Shown in pieces: positions 53,116-62,387 of a stretch of DNA of 64,000 nucleotides (position 1 is its first letter; every line of letters starts with the position of its first letter). This stretch comes from Eubacterium_G segne. GTDB lineage: Bacteria; Bacillota; Clostridia; Lachnospirales; Lachnospiraceae. The stretch lies in the NCBI RefSeq assembly GCF_014287775.1, contig NZ_JACOOZ010000001.1:434001-498000 (forward strand), read 5' to 3'. A model generated the notes under the pieces. That model searched no databases and had not been told where the DNA came from. It saw only the letters and a list, made by a program, of their open reading frames with translations. A program made the translations under genes and the position numbers.

Positions 53116-54523
53116 AAACTTCCACCGCCCTTTCGCTGCTTTGGTCATATCCAAAGTTCTTTATGCCTGACTTATTTCCAAAAGTCTTATAGTTGTTCAA
53201 AATACAGCCTAACAGCTTAGCATTGGAATCATTTACTAAGTTAATACTGTATTCAATATCTTTCTCATATGAGTAGTCATATCTGACTACAATAGATACA
53301 AAGTCAACCACATCACACAACGCCTCTGCATCAGATACCATTGCCATAGGTGGTGTATCCAATATAACATAGTCTGCCATCTTGCTACACTTATGCACAA
53401 GGTCTTTCATGGCTCCGGACTTTACATATTCATGGGTGCTTGAGTGTCCTTTGGTAGGCATTATAATATCAAGACCTAACTTTTCCTCATGGTATAAAAC
53501 CTCATCCAGACCACAGTCACCTTGCAATAACTTAATCACATCCACAACATTGTCCTTAGGAATGTCCAGCATCTTGCAAATAGCAGGCTTTCTCATATCT
53601 GCATCGATAATAATAACCTTCTTTCCATCCCTTGCAAAGGAAAGGGCAAGATTAAGAGCTACCGTGGATTTTCCTTCATTTTCACAAACGCTGGTAACCA
53701 TGTAAACATTTTTTTCAGGATTTCTTTCATGTTCATATTCCATTTTAACCCTGATATTATTTATTGACTCAATAAATCTCGTTGAAATAATGGGGCTGGT
53801 TATCAGCAAAACCTTAACTTTCTGTGCAATCTTTGCCTTGAAGGTTCTGTTTTTCCTTTCATGATAAATTGAACCTAAAAGGGTTGTTCCTAACTGTTCT
53901 TCAACTGCATCTTCAGTTTTTAATGTTTTACGCATTATACTTAAAGCTGCTAGAATTAAAGCCGCTACAAAAGCACAAATCATTCCCGTCTCAATAGATT
54001 TACTGCGGGGCATAAGGGCATTGTCAGGATGTGTAGACACCACCGGTGCCCTTAAAGTATCAATAACCGCATCTGAATTTAAATATTCTGACAATTCATT
54101 ATAGTTGTCCATAATAGAACCGATAATCTGGAAGGATTTAACAGGATTTCCCGATACTACCGTAACCTTCATCAGGTTAGTTTCCGTAATCAGTTCAACA
54201 TTCATATTCACATCTTTCATATCAATATGAAGCTCTTTTTTTATGCGGTTTTTCATAATATCTGCATCTAAAAGATTCTGGAAAACACTTATAACATTTT
54301 CCGCAAATCTTTTATTAGTGTAAACATATCCTGTACTCTGTCTTGGGGTTACTACATATATAGCTGAACTGCTATACTGTGGTTCATAGGAATCCTTGAT
54401 ATAAGAATATGTTACCATGGTTCCTATGGCTCCAATCATGATAATAATCCACAGTCCGTACAGCAAATCTTTACTAAGAGAATATAAATCTAAATTATGT
54501 ATATTAAAGGTTTTTTTATCCAT
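53105..54523 (-). CDS. Wzz/BY-kinase fusion with intact kinase motifs
   Basis: A 472-residue paralogue of the next gene. Membrane helices lie near 20-42 and 180-200, with the Wzz domain between them. The kinase has Walker A SVCENEGKSTVALNL (near 280), a canonical Walker A' VIIIDADMRKP and Walker B YVILDTPPM. The tail is short and has few Tyr (NFGYDQSSERAVEVYDE). Such proteins control the length and export of capsule or exopolysaccharide. Here the two partners look complementary: this one has the catalytic motifs, the other the Tyr tail. Confidence 0.87.
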   Translation of the reverse strand: MDKKTFNIHNLDLYSLSKDLLYGLWIIIMIGAIGTMVTYSYIKDSYEPQYSSSAIYVVTPRQSTGYVYTNKRFAENVISVFQNLLDADIMKNRIKKELHIDMKDVNMNVELITETNLMKVTVVSGNPVKSFQIIGSIMDNYNELSEYLNSDAVIDTLRAPVVSTHPDNALMPRSKSIETGMICAFVAALILAALSIMRKTLKTEDAVEEQLGTTLLGSIYHERKNRTFKAKIAQKVKVLLITSPIISTRFIESINNIRVKMEYEHERNPEKNVYMVTSVCENEGKSTVALNLALSFARDGKKVIIIDADMRKPAICKMLDIPKDNVVDVIKLLQGDCGLDEVLYHEEKLGLDIIMPTKGHSSTHEYVKSGAMKDLVHKCSKMADYVILDTPPMAMVSDAEALCDVVDFVSIVVRYDYSYEKDIEYSINLVNDSNAKLLGCILNNYKTFGNKSGIKNFGYDQSSERAVEVYDE

Positions 54524-55354
54524 TTATTCCTCCACAATAACAACGAGATATGTTATATATTCGTTTTCCTGTTCATAGTTCACTGCATATTCTACCGTAT
54601 AGCTTCCCGGCTTCTTTAAATTAACGGAAGATTTTACCACCTTTACCAGATTAGCAGGCAGTTCCTTTCCATTTTTATCCTTAACTGATGCAACATAGCT
54701 TTCCGGATTGAATTTGTCACCAACCTTAAGGTATACAATATTTTTCTTAAGCTTAATGGTAGGTGCCAAATTATTTTCCTGCCTAATGGTTACAGTAGCT
54801 TTAATGGTAGATGTAGCTCCCAGACTGTTAGTAGCCTGAGCGGTAATTACATATGAACCTGCAATTCTTGTAGATGCAATACTTGACAAAATCTTTACCT
54901 TATCAGTTATATCACCATCAACATCATCTACCGCGCCTAAAACATCTGGTACATTAACATCTGAACCAACATAGAAGCATAACGGAGCCGACAATGTAAA
55001 TCGCGGCTTTCTATAATCTGTGTACTGAACCTGTCTGGTTTTCTTAGTAACATTATTGTCTGAATCTGATACTACATAAGTTATATTACTAATATGTTTT
55101 TTCTTGTCCACAAACTTGGAAATACTTTCAATTACAATATTGCTAGTGATGTCTCCGTCCTCTGCATCCTTTGCAATAACGTCCTTTAACAATTTTGATT
55201 CGTCATCCTTTATGGATACCTTAATTAAATCATCTCCGAACTCAATAGTTGGAGCATGGTTATTATCTGCCGTTTTCTCTTTATAATAATTAGCTGAAAA
55301 CACAATGGTAACAGCTAAAAAGACAACAACAATCAATGCCTTAATTACTCTCAT
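54524..55354 (-). CDS. Membrane-anchored protein with Ig-like (DUF5011/HYR-type) repeats
   Basis: A 276-residue protein. An N-terminal membrane anchor (residues 5-22) is followed by three beta-sandwich units: about 32-110 (DAEDGDITSNIVIESIS), 112-195 (VDDVDGDITDKVKILSS) and 200-276 (GSYTVEYAVNYEQENEYIT). The second and first units share the DGDIT motif of bacterial Ig-like domains. The gene is the first of the export unit, directly abutting the Wzz/kinase gene with no gap, and it has the promoter. It probably works outside the cell in polymer assembly or attachment. Confidence 0.82.
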   Translation of the reverse strand: MRVIKALIVVVFLAVTIVFSANYYKEKTADNNHAPTIEFGDDLIKVSIKDDESKLLKDVIAKDAEDGDITSNIVIESISKFVDKKKHISNITYVVSDSDNNVTKKTRQVQYTDYRKPRFTLSAPLCFYVGSDVNVPDVLGAVDDVDGDITDKVKILSSIASTRIAGSYVITAQATNSLGATSTIKATVTIRQENNLAPTIKLKKNIVYLKVGDKFNPESYVASVKDKNGKELPANLVKVVKSSVNLKKPGSYTVEYAVNYEQENEYITYLVVIVEE

Positions 55355-55396
55355 ATTGCCTCTTCTTTCCTCTAATGCTTATTTATTAACAGTAGT

Positions 55397-55426
55397 ATTA
55401 TACCCGATAACTTATGGGATGTTCAA
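55397..55426 (-). promoter_or_regulatory. Promoter of the exopolysaccharide kinase unit
   Basis: TTGAAC (55426-55421), 18-bp spacer, TATAAT (55402-55397) on the minus strand, about 45 bases before the Ig-like protein gene. Confidence 0.7.
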
Positions 55427-55509
55427 TAGGTAAGTTGGGGTTTTGTGATTTCAATTTTCAATAATATGTTTATTTTTAATCTCAAATTTAAGGTAAAAAA
55501 TCAGTGTCC

Positions 55510-56496
55510 CTATTCATCAGATAACTTATATATATTACCACATTGATAAATTTTTAATTTTTCTTTCTTTATTTTACACTTGCAATCAAGCCTTCTTATA
55601 ACTTTTCCATTTCTATTTTCTAATTTTGATATAATACATTGTTGCTTATCCTCGTATATAATAAAATAGATATTAACATTTTTCCCATCCATTTTAAATT
55701 CAGATTTTTCGTTGTTTCTCACTGTATCAATAATTACTTCATAATCTTTTCTTTGTAATTCGTAATTTTTCCCATAAGAATACAATAATATCACTTCAAG
55801 AAATAGAGCCAAAATCACAATTATAATACAAGATAGTACCCATCCGTATTTTCCTCTTTTACTATTTTCGTTTTTTATTACTGACTCTCCACTACCTCCA
55901 TTCTTGAGCTGTCTTTTTTTCATATTATCATTATGTATTTTACTATGTATAAGTCTAAAGAATCTATCATTTTTGTGTATACATAGTAAGATTGCATATA
56001 TATTTACAACAAAACTTGTATATAATGCCAAAATTAAAAATCTACTTATCTGATTCCTATTAGCTCTTCGAAATTCACTTACCGCTTGCCTCATAGAAAA
56101 ATTGGTTTCTAAAATACTGATAAAAATTATTACACCTGTTACGAATAATACATATGCTATTGATTTTAGTTTACGCCTTAATCTAAGTCTCCCAGTATCT
56201 TCAACCGTCCCTATAGCATATAATATATAATTTGATGCAAACATTATTAACAATATAAATATATATTTAGCAATGGTAACTATTATTGTTTCACCGGACA
56301 TATCTATATATTCATCTCCCAAACAATACACTGAATACGCCCCTTTATAATAGCTATAATATAATATTCTGCAAACAATAAAAAGCACTGTTAATGCCCC
56401 CGCAACAACAGTAGAAATTAGCTTCCAATGTTTTTCGCATATTATAATTTTTTCCTTAATTGACTTGTTTTTAATTACTTCTATCAATTCGTTCAT
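55510..56496 (-). CDS. Hypothetical multi-helix membrane protein
   Basis: About 328 residues with four membrane helices in the first two thirds (about 25-45, 70-92, 113-130, 150-175) and a fifth near 225-245. It ends in a beta-rich domain of about 80 residues (YEVIIDTVRNNEKSEFKMDG, then NVNIYFIIYEDKQQCIISKL). I do not recognise the family. It lies between the ECF sigma gene (with terminator) and the exopolysaccharide unit on the same strand. ATG at 56496 is used; a GTG at 56505 is possible. Being near a sigma factor it could be a regulator, but nothing in it proves that. Confidence 0.65.
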   Translation of the reverse strand: MNELIEVIKNKSIKEKIIICEKHWKLISTVVAGALTVLFIVCRILYYSYYKGAYSVYCLGDEYIDMSGETIIVTIAKYIFILLIMFASNYILYAIGTVEDTGRLRLRRKLKSIAYVLFVTGVIIFISILETNFSMRQAVSEFRRANRNQISRFLILALYTSFVVNIYAILLCIHKNDRFFRLIHSKIHNDNMKKRQLKNGGSGESVIKNENSKRGKYGWVLSCIIIVILALFLEVILLYSYGKNYELQRKDYEVIIDTVRNNEKSEFKMDGKNVNIYFIIYEDKQQCIISKLENRNGKVIRRLDCKCKIKKEKLKIYQCGNIYKLSDE

Positions 56497-56613
56497 TACT
56501 CTCACCGTCTCTCACTTTTATTTACGCTCATTACTATAATATTTTTAGTTTTAATGCAAAACATTCAATGTTATTTATGCTCTCCTCTTAAAATAAAATA
56601 GTTCACACAACAA

Positions 56614-56680
56614 CAAAAGCATTTTCGATTTATAATTACAACAGTGCCACACCACCGTCCGCTAATCTCGAAAATGCTTT
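56614..56680 (-). terminator. Terminator after the ECF sigma gene
   Basis: Perfect 12-bp arms AAAGCATTTTCGA / TCGAAAATGCTTT with a loop of about 40 bases that has further GC-rich pairing. It lies a few bases after the sigma factor stop. Confidence 0.7.
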
Positions 56681-56684
56681 AATT

Positions 56685-57254
56685 TTATTTCTGTTTTTTA
56701 TTTTCGTCTACTATATTACACAACTTCTCGCAAACTCTTTTTACATATACATGAACCTGATTTTCTTTCATATCCATCGTACTTGCAATTTCTCTGTTGG
56801 ACTTTTCAAAATAAAACTTGTCTATAAGCAAAAGCTTTTCTTTATCAGTAAGTTCATCTATTGCATCTATAACCTGAGATAACTGATAATTTCTAATGGA
56901 TACATCCTCTAGAGAACAGAACTTTCTCTCTTCAATGACACTCTTTTTCAGAAATTTTTCATAATCATCTGCTTCCACTAAATCTTCTCTGCCTGTTTTT
57001 CGCAAATAATCTATTGTCACACTATTAATTGTACTGACAAAATATGTAGCCATCTGAAATTTATTTAAAGTTACAACCTTATCATAATTATTAATGATTC
57101 TGATAAAAGCCTCATTTATCATGTCACGGGTTATATTCTCATCATTTGACAATGCAAATGCTTTATCAAACATTAATCCGTAATAACGTCTGTACCAGCG
57201 TTCCACGGTAAGTCTCTCATCATCATCCTCTATTGCCGATATAATTGCAATCAT
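56685..57254 (-). CDS. ECF-type RNA polymerase sigma factor
   Basis: A 189-residue sigma-70-family protein. Region 2 lies at about 20-90 (YRRYYGLMFDKAFALSN, then RDMINEAFIRIINNYDK and ATYFVSTINSVTIDYLRK). Region 4 lies at about 130-182 (IDELTDKEKLLLIDKFYFE, NREIASTMDMKENQVHVYVKR). No anti-sigma factor is directly recognisable beside it, although the membrane protein downstream is a candidate. Its place inside the exopolysaccharide locus suggests control of it. The start at 57254 has GGGAGG in front. Confidence 0.86.
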   Translation of the reverse strand: MIAIISAIEDDDERLTVERWYRRYYGLMFDKAFALSNDENITRDMINEAFIRIINNYDKVVTLNKFQMATYFVSTINSVTIDYLRKTGREDLVEADDYEKFLKKSVIEERKFCSLEDVSIRNYQLSQVIDAIDELTDKEKLLLIDKFYFEKSNREIASTMDMKENQVHVYVKRVCEKLCNIVDENKKQK

Positions 57255-57328
57255 TGGTTCCCTCCCGATTAATTTGTAATAATATGGTATAAATATAGCA
57301 CAAAAATGGTGGTGGGAAAAGTGGGCAG

Positions 57329-58483
57329 TTAAAATTTTATGTATTTTTTCTTTGTTCTATTTAATTTTCTCTCTACTCTTGTTATAAAATTGATACCATC
57401 ATATTTTACTGCCAATTTATCAAACGATTTCTTTCCTAATTGCTTATAAAATTTTCTTCTTCGTCTATCTTTAATTGGTTGATGAAACATTCCATAACTA
57501 TACTTTATAACATATTCCTCCGCAACAGAATTAATGCACATCTTATTGCGGATTTTAGCGAACGTATGCTCTCCATTCAAAGTATGTATTATAATCAAAG
57601 ATGTACCCTTTGAATTATATAAATTTGCATCATATTCATTTATACACCATGCATCAGCTAGTGTTATATCACTTATACGCTCACTTTTTTTATAAATACA
57701 CGTATAGCATGACTCTCTTAATGCAATATCATTTAAAAATACTTTTAAAAATGTATCCTCCCTCCTATCTTTGCTATATATTATCTTATTGTTTTCTCTT
57801 ATGCTCATCCCAAATTCTTCCCAACCATTAACCTTATCCCTAAAAGAAATTTCATAATTGTGCTTACATTTATTTAAGTTCCTGCATTTCAAATATTCAT
57901 TAAAAACTTTCTGGCTTGGCACTCCATGGCACGCAAAATCTACCAATAATAAGTTATCATATCTCTTTCCCAGATAATTATTTAATCCGCTAATTTGACA
58001 TGGAGTACCACAAAACAATACATTTCTGTTTTTTGTTAAATCCTCCTTTACATACTTATATGTAAAACCAATGTCACTTTGTATGTATTTTGATTTTAAT
58101 AGCTTCTCTAATTCATCTATATTATCAACACGTGTATGTTTTAATTGGTAGTCATTGTCCATAGCTGCCCCATATACAACTCCCTTTGCACTCAAAATTT
58201 GTCTTGCGAGTAATACAAATATTCCCCCAGAAGAGCTCCTTTCAACGTCCTGATTATCATTATTAACGCACACATATACCTCATGTTTTTCATCCGTGTT
58301 TTTCTGACGCTTTAACTGTGGACATACTCCTATGCATTTCCCACATTTTATACATACTCCCTTATCTACAAACGGATACTTAAAGCCTTCTTTATCCGCT
58401 TCCATCTCAATACATTTTGTGGGACATATATTATAACATGCCGCACATCCAGTACATTCTTTTTTATTTTTTAGTTTTATCAT
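57329..58483 (-). CDS. 4Fe-4S protein of the F420-hydrogenase beta-subunit family (EPS type), copy 2
   Basis: A 384-residue protein. A two-cluster ferredoxin part lies at the N-terminus: Cys10, 13, 16, 20 (CTGCAACYNICP) and CIKCGKCIGVCP. The F420-hydrogenase/dehydrogenase beta domain follows (SSSGGIFVLLARQIL, VLFCGTPCQISGLNNYLG, DFACHGVPSQKVF, SDITLADAW). Proteins like this often accompany polysaccharide pyruvyl transferases in surface-polymer clusters, and their redox role there is unknown. It is a paralogue of the protein at 61223. The ATG at 58483 has no strong ribosome site. Confidence 0.87.
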   Translation of the reverse strand: MIKLKNKKECTGCAACYNICPTKCIEMEADKEGFKYPFVDKGVCIKCGKCIGVCPQLKRQKNTDEKHEVYVCVNNDNQDVERSSSGGIFVLLARQILSAKGVVYGAAMDNDYQLKHTRVDNIDELEKLLKSKYIQSDIGFTYKYVKEDLTKNRNVLFCGTPCQISGLNNYLGKRYDNLLLVDFACHGVPSQKVFNEYLKCRNLNKCKHNYEISFRDKVNGWEEFGMSIRENNKIIYSKDRREDTFLKVFLNDIALRESCYTCIYKKSERISDITLADAWCINEYDANLYNSKGTSLIIIHTLNGEHTFAKIRNKMCINSVAEEYVIKYSYGMFHQPIKDRRRRKFYKQLGKKSFDKLAVKYDGINFITRVERKLNRTKKKYIKF

Positions 58484-58671
58484 AATATTCTACTACCTGC
58501 CTTATTCCTATCTAGTTTTTAATATCCAACAGCATTTTTATAAATATCGTAGTTTTTTATCACCAAATCCCCTAATAATTTACTAAAACATATATACAAG
58601 CCAATGTAATAATAACCGTTGGATTCTCATAGTTCCACTGATGAATTCTTTTTTATCCATTCATCTTATCC

Positions 58672-61251
58672 TTACTTATTTATTATTTTTAATATTGTTT
58701 CCGCAATTAATTCTTTATAATATTTAAATTCACTTGTTTTATATTTTATTATTGCAAACAATGCATTTGGTACAATCACCACTATAACACATTGAATAAT
58801 AAAACCAATCCATGTATATCTCGGTATAAACAAGCATATACCATACGTGATTGCCATAATTACTGAAATAATTAATAGATTATTTATGAACCATTTAATG
58901 AAATAATTTCTCTTCATTCCAAAAACATCTCTATATATAATCTTTGGATCAACAGGTAAAATCGTAACAACATAGGAAATAATAGTAGCTAACAAAACTC
59001 CCACTATTTTATATTTTTCTACAGGTATTACTATTGCTAATATTACCGAAAAAGTAATATTTACTAATGCGGTAGCCAAAGTTCTATATCTAGTCTGCCA
59101 AAATAGTCCGCATGCATCCTTGTAAATTGTGTTTGTGTGATTTAAACCTGGAATTAAAAATGTAAATACAATTACAATGGTTACAACGGTATCAAATGCA
59201 TAATTTTTTCCAAAAAATAATACTATAAACGGATTAAATAATACCATAAATGCTATTGCACAAAACCCATATATCCAAAAATTAGCAAACAATATTCTCT
59301 TATATACAACATAAACATGTTCTTTATCTGATGATGCATTTAAATCACCTACACTATTTCTTAAACTATTAAATATAATGTTTATAATTCCCGTCACAGC
59401 AACCGTAATCATTGAATAATTTGAGTACAAGCCAACAAATATAGTCCCGATAAATGTTGATATAACTATATTATCGCTGGCATAATATATTGTACTACTT
59501 AATTTTGTTACCGATAACGCATACACATTTTTTTTGATTTTTGTTAATTCACTTTTTTCCAATTTGCTCTTGCACTTATTGTCTAAATATGGATACAATC
59601 TACTAGACACTTTATATACTATATAATTTTTAATTATTAACATAATAATGGGAATAGTAAGATAAACATAGTAAGACGTATTTCCTTTCAAAAGCACCAA
59701 TGCAAAAATCTGCATTATTGTCTGTATAATTGGAAAGCTTACATTTATTTTTACTAATAAATAATCCTTTTGTGATGCCCCAATAATAGAATTTCTGTAT
59801 GCATAAAACCAATATGAAATAACTGAATTCATTAGGAACAAATAATAAATATAGTAATAGTTTATATCTACTCCCTGTTCTAAATTAACAATAAATTTCA
59901 ATATTGGTGTTATAGCAATTCCTATAGCTAATACAATACAACCAATAATCCTATAAACCCTCTTATATAACTCCATTAGCGCATGTATCTTTTCTTCATC
60001 ATTCTCAGCCAATGGCTTATACAAACTAAAAACTATCGCACTTCCAACTCCCAACTCAGCTAATGACAACACTGATAATACGTTGGTAAACAAACCACTT
60101 AACCCTAAGTAACTTGCCCCCAACACTACAATAAATATTTTCCGATTTACAAACTGCAAAATATTTGTAATAAGCATTTGTGCAATTCCACTAACAACAT
60201 TTCTTTTGGCATTTGTTGTTCTTGATAAATTATTTACATTACTAATATTGGGAATAATATTTATTCTATGAATTACTTCATATATTACAATAATCGTAAG
60301 TATTACAATTATTGGCAATGTCCACTGTGTAATTTTACTATTCATTAGGTTAAAATAACCAAATAAATATCTATAACCATACATCACTAAAGGGTGAAAC
60401 AAATACATCGCCAAAGATATATTCTTGCCAATCTCTACAACATAATTCTGTTTAATATTTGGTTTGATGCTGCACATAAGCATTATTGTGAAAACTATAA
60501 TAATACTAAACAAGTATACATCCATACTATTACCTATGATGTATCTCTCTAATATGCATCCAAACATACTAATAATCAACAACATATATGTCATTTTATA
60601 ACTGAATACTTCTTTAAGTTTATTTTCTAGTTTTGTAGAAAATAAATACCCAAACATAAAAAATGGAATTCCTACCGTTAACCAATTTCTGTATATAGCA
60701 GAATTTTCATTAAGTTTTTCCGATAAATTTCCACTATATGCAACTATCTTCAACATATAACTTAATAAAAAAACACCAAATGAAAGAAAAGCTACAACGT
60801 AATAGCTCTTTGAGCTTTTTAAAAAGATCAATAATATATATATATATATCAATGCTAATAAATACCATAAAACTGTACATATGAAATCTGTCTCATTAAA
60901 AAGAAGCAGTTTAATAAAACTCCTTGCATTAATAACATTAACTGCTTCAAGATGAAGGGCACACTGCACCATTATTCGATATAAAATATAAACTGCTGTT
61001 ATCGCTATAAACAATTTTAAATTTTTTTTAATTTTACATCTTGCTTTATAAGTTCTTTGATTAATTTCTACTTTTGCCCAATAATATCCAGATATCGAAA
61101 AAAACAATGGGACTGCAAATCTCGCAATTGTCTCTGTCACAATTCCCACTCTTCCCGGTAATTGACAATGAATTAAAACAACAAAAATGCATGCTATTCC
61201 TTCCCAAAAGTATAATCTGTTATTAACTAATTTTTTTGTTTCTTCTACCAT
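58672..61251 (-). CDS. Acyltransferase-3 fused to a polysaccharide flippase (Wzx-like)
   Basis: An 859-residue membrane protein made of two enzymes. Residues 1-340 are an acyltransferase-3 domain: FWEGIACIFVVLIHCQLPG with the conserved His, RFAVPLFFSISGYYWAK, and FHPLVMYGYRYLFGYF near 300. Residues 350-859 are a flippase-type polysaccharide exporter of about twelve to fourteen helices (FVNRKIFIVVLGASYLGLSGLF, LSLAELGVGSAIVFSLYKPL in the first helices, ASDNIVISTFIGT later). One continuous frame covers both without an internal ribosome site at the junction. It would couple O-acylation of the lipid-linked unit to its flipping. The start overlaps the upstream gene by 29 bases. Confidence 0.87.
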   Translation of the reverse strand: MVEETKKLVNNRLYFWEGIACIFVVLIHCQLPGRVGIVTETIARFAVPLFFSISGYYWAKVEINQRTYKARCKIKKNLKLFIAITAVYILYRIMVQCALHLEAVNVINARSFIKLLLFNETDFICTVLWYLLALIYIYILLIFLKSSKSYYVVAFLSFGVFLLSYMLKIVAYSGNLSEKLNENSAIYRNWLTVGIPFFMFGYLFSTKLENKLKEVFSYKMTYMLLIISMFGCILERYIIGNSMDVYLFSIIIVFTIMLMCSIKPNIKQNYVVEIGKNISLAMYLFHPLVMYGYRYLFGYFNLMNSKITQWTLPIIVILTIIVIYEVIHRINIIPNISNVNNLSRTTNAKRNVVSGIAQMLITNILQFVNRKIFIVVLGASYLGLSGLFTNVLSVLSLAELGVGSAIVFSLYKPLAENDEEKIHALMELYKRVYRIIGCIVLAIGIAITPILKFIVNLEQGVDINYYYIYYLFLMNSVISYWFYAYRNSIIGASQKDYLLVKINVSFPIIQTIMQIFALVLLKGNTSYYVYLTIPIIMLIIKNYIVYKVSSRLYPYLDNKCKSKLEKSELTKIKKNVYALSVTKLSSTIYYASDNIVISTFIGTIFVGLYSNYSMITVAVTGIINIIFNSLRNSVGDLNASSDKEHVYVVYKRILFANFWIYGFCAIAFMVLFNPFIVLFFGKNYAFDTVVTIVIVFTFLIPGLNHTNTIYKDACGLFWQTRYRTLATALVNITFSVILAIVIPVEKYKIVGVLLATIISYVVTILPVDPKIIYRDVFGMKRNYFIKWFINNLLIISVIMAITYGICLFIPRYTWIGFIIQCVIVVIVPNALFAIIKYKTSEFKYYKELIAETILKIINK

Positions 61252-62386
61252 TTACTATCTTCCTTATCTTTCTTTCAACACGCACTCTAAATGTTATTTT
61301 TTTTAATTTATTAACTATCTCCATAAAATCTCTGTTATTGTTTAATTGTTTAAAGAATTTTTTTCTTCTTGAATCTTTAATAACACTGTACATCGCATTA
61401 ACATTATATTTTAATATATAATTCTCGTTGTTCCTTTCAAATTCAATATTTTTTGTTATTTCATCAATTAATTTCTCTCCATCATTTGTATGAGCTATTA
61501 TTAAAGATGTCCCTCTTTCATTGTAAACTCGACTCCCACTTAATTCTCCCCATGCATCTGCCAAGGTAATATCTGACTTTCTATCTATTCCTTTAAAATT
61601 ACATTTATAGCATGAAGGTCTTAAATCAATATCAAATAAAAATGCTGCAAGATATTCATCTTCTATACCAAATTTTTCAATACACTTACCATTTTCAAAT
61701 AAAAATTTAAGTCCAAAATTGTTCCATCCCTTTGTTTTTGTTCTAAAAAAGATTTTTGTAATACTGCTATGATATTTCTTTTCTAAACATGATACATAAT
61801 GATGTAATACTTTTCCACTCGGAACGCCATGACAAATAAAATCAACGGTGATTAAATTATCATATTTCTTATTTAAAAAACTCAACAATCCATTTACCTG
61901 ACATGGTGTTCCTACAAATAAAACTTTTCTACCTTTTTTTAAATCATTTTTAACTTTTATATAGGAGTCTCCAATAGCACTTTGAACATACTTTGATTTT
62001 AACAAAGGTTCTATTTTCTCATATTTGTCAGCTGAAGTATGTCTTAAAACAAGTTTTTCATCAAACGCAGCTCCATACACAACTCCACCATTTTCTATTG
62101 TTTTCTTTGCCAATAAGATAAAAATCCCCCCTGATGAACTCTTTTCAACTTCTTCTTTATTGCAATTATATGCAATGTTTATTATTTGATTTTCATCTTT
62201 GCACTCTTTAACATTTAATACCGGACATACTTTATTACATAAATTACAATTTACGCATTTGTTTTTATCAACTATAGGATACTCAAATCCCTCATTATCA
62301 CAAACCATTTCTATTGCATTTTTTGGACATATATTTTTACACGCAGAACATCCTGTACACTCACTTTTTCTTTTTATATTTATCAT
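61223..62386 (-). CDS. 4Fe-4S protein of the F420-hydrogenase beta-subunit family (EPS type), copy 1
   Basis: A 387-residue paralogue of copy 2. The N-terminal cluster Cys residues are at 10, 13, 16 and 20 (CTGCSACKNICP), with a second set in CVNCNLCNKVCP. The beta-subunit domain shows SSSGGIFILLAKKTI, VLFVGTPCQVNGLLSFLN, DFICHGVPSGKVL and SDITLADAWGE. It starts just two bases after the GT2 gene stop and overlaps the acyltransferase-flippase gene, so it is in the same operon. A redox step in pyruvyl or other modification of the polymer is inferred from the neighbouring pyruvyl transferase. Confidence 0.88.
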   Translation of the reverse strand: MINIKRKSECTGCSACKNICPKNAIEMVCDNEGFEYPIVDKNKCVNCNLCNKVCPVLNVKECKDENQIINIAYNCNKEEVEKSSSGGIFILLAKKTIENGGVVYGAAFDEKLVLRHTSADKYEKIEPLLKSKYVQSAIGDSYIKVKNDLKKGRKVLFVGTPCQVNGLLSFLNKKYDNLITVDFICHGVPSGKVLHHYVSCLEKKYHSSITKIFFRTKTKGWNNFGLKFLFENGKCIEKFGIEDEYLAAFLFDIDLRPSCYKCNFKGIDRKSDITLADAWGELSGSRVYNERGTSLIIAHTNDGEKLIDEITKNIEFERNNENYILKYNVNAMYSVIKDSRRKKFFKQLNNNRDFMEIVNKLKKITFRVRVERKIRKIVNGRRNKKIS

Positions 62387-62387
62387 A

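Noticed and set aside
58484..58671. Possible decayed ORF between the Fe-S gene and the flippase fusion
   Set aside because: A frame of about 35 codons exists, but no family could be recognised; 188 bases are left as unexplained.
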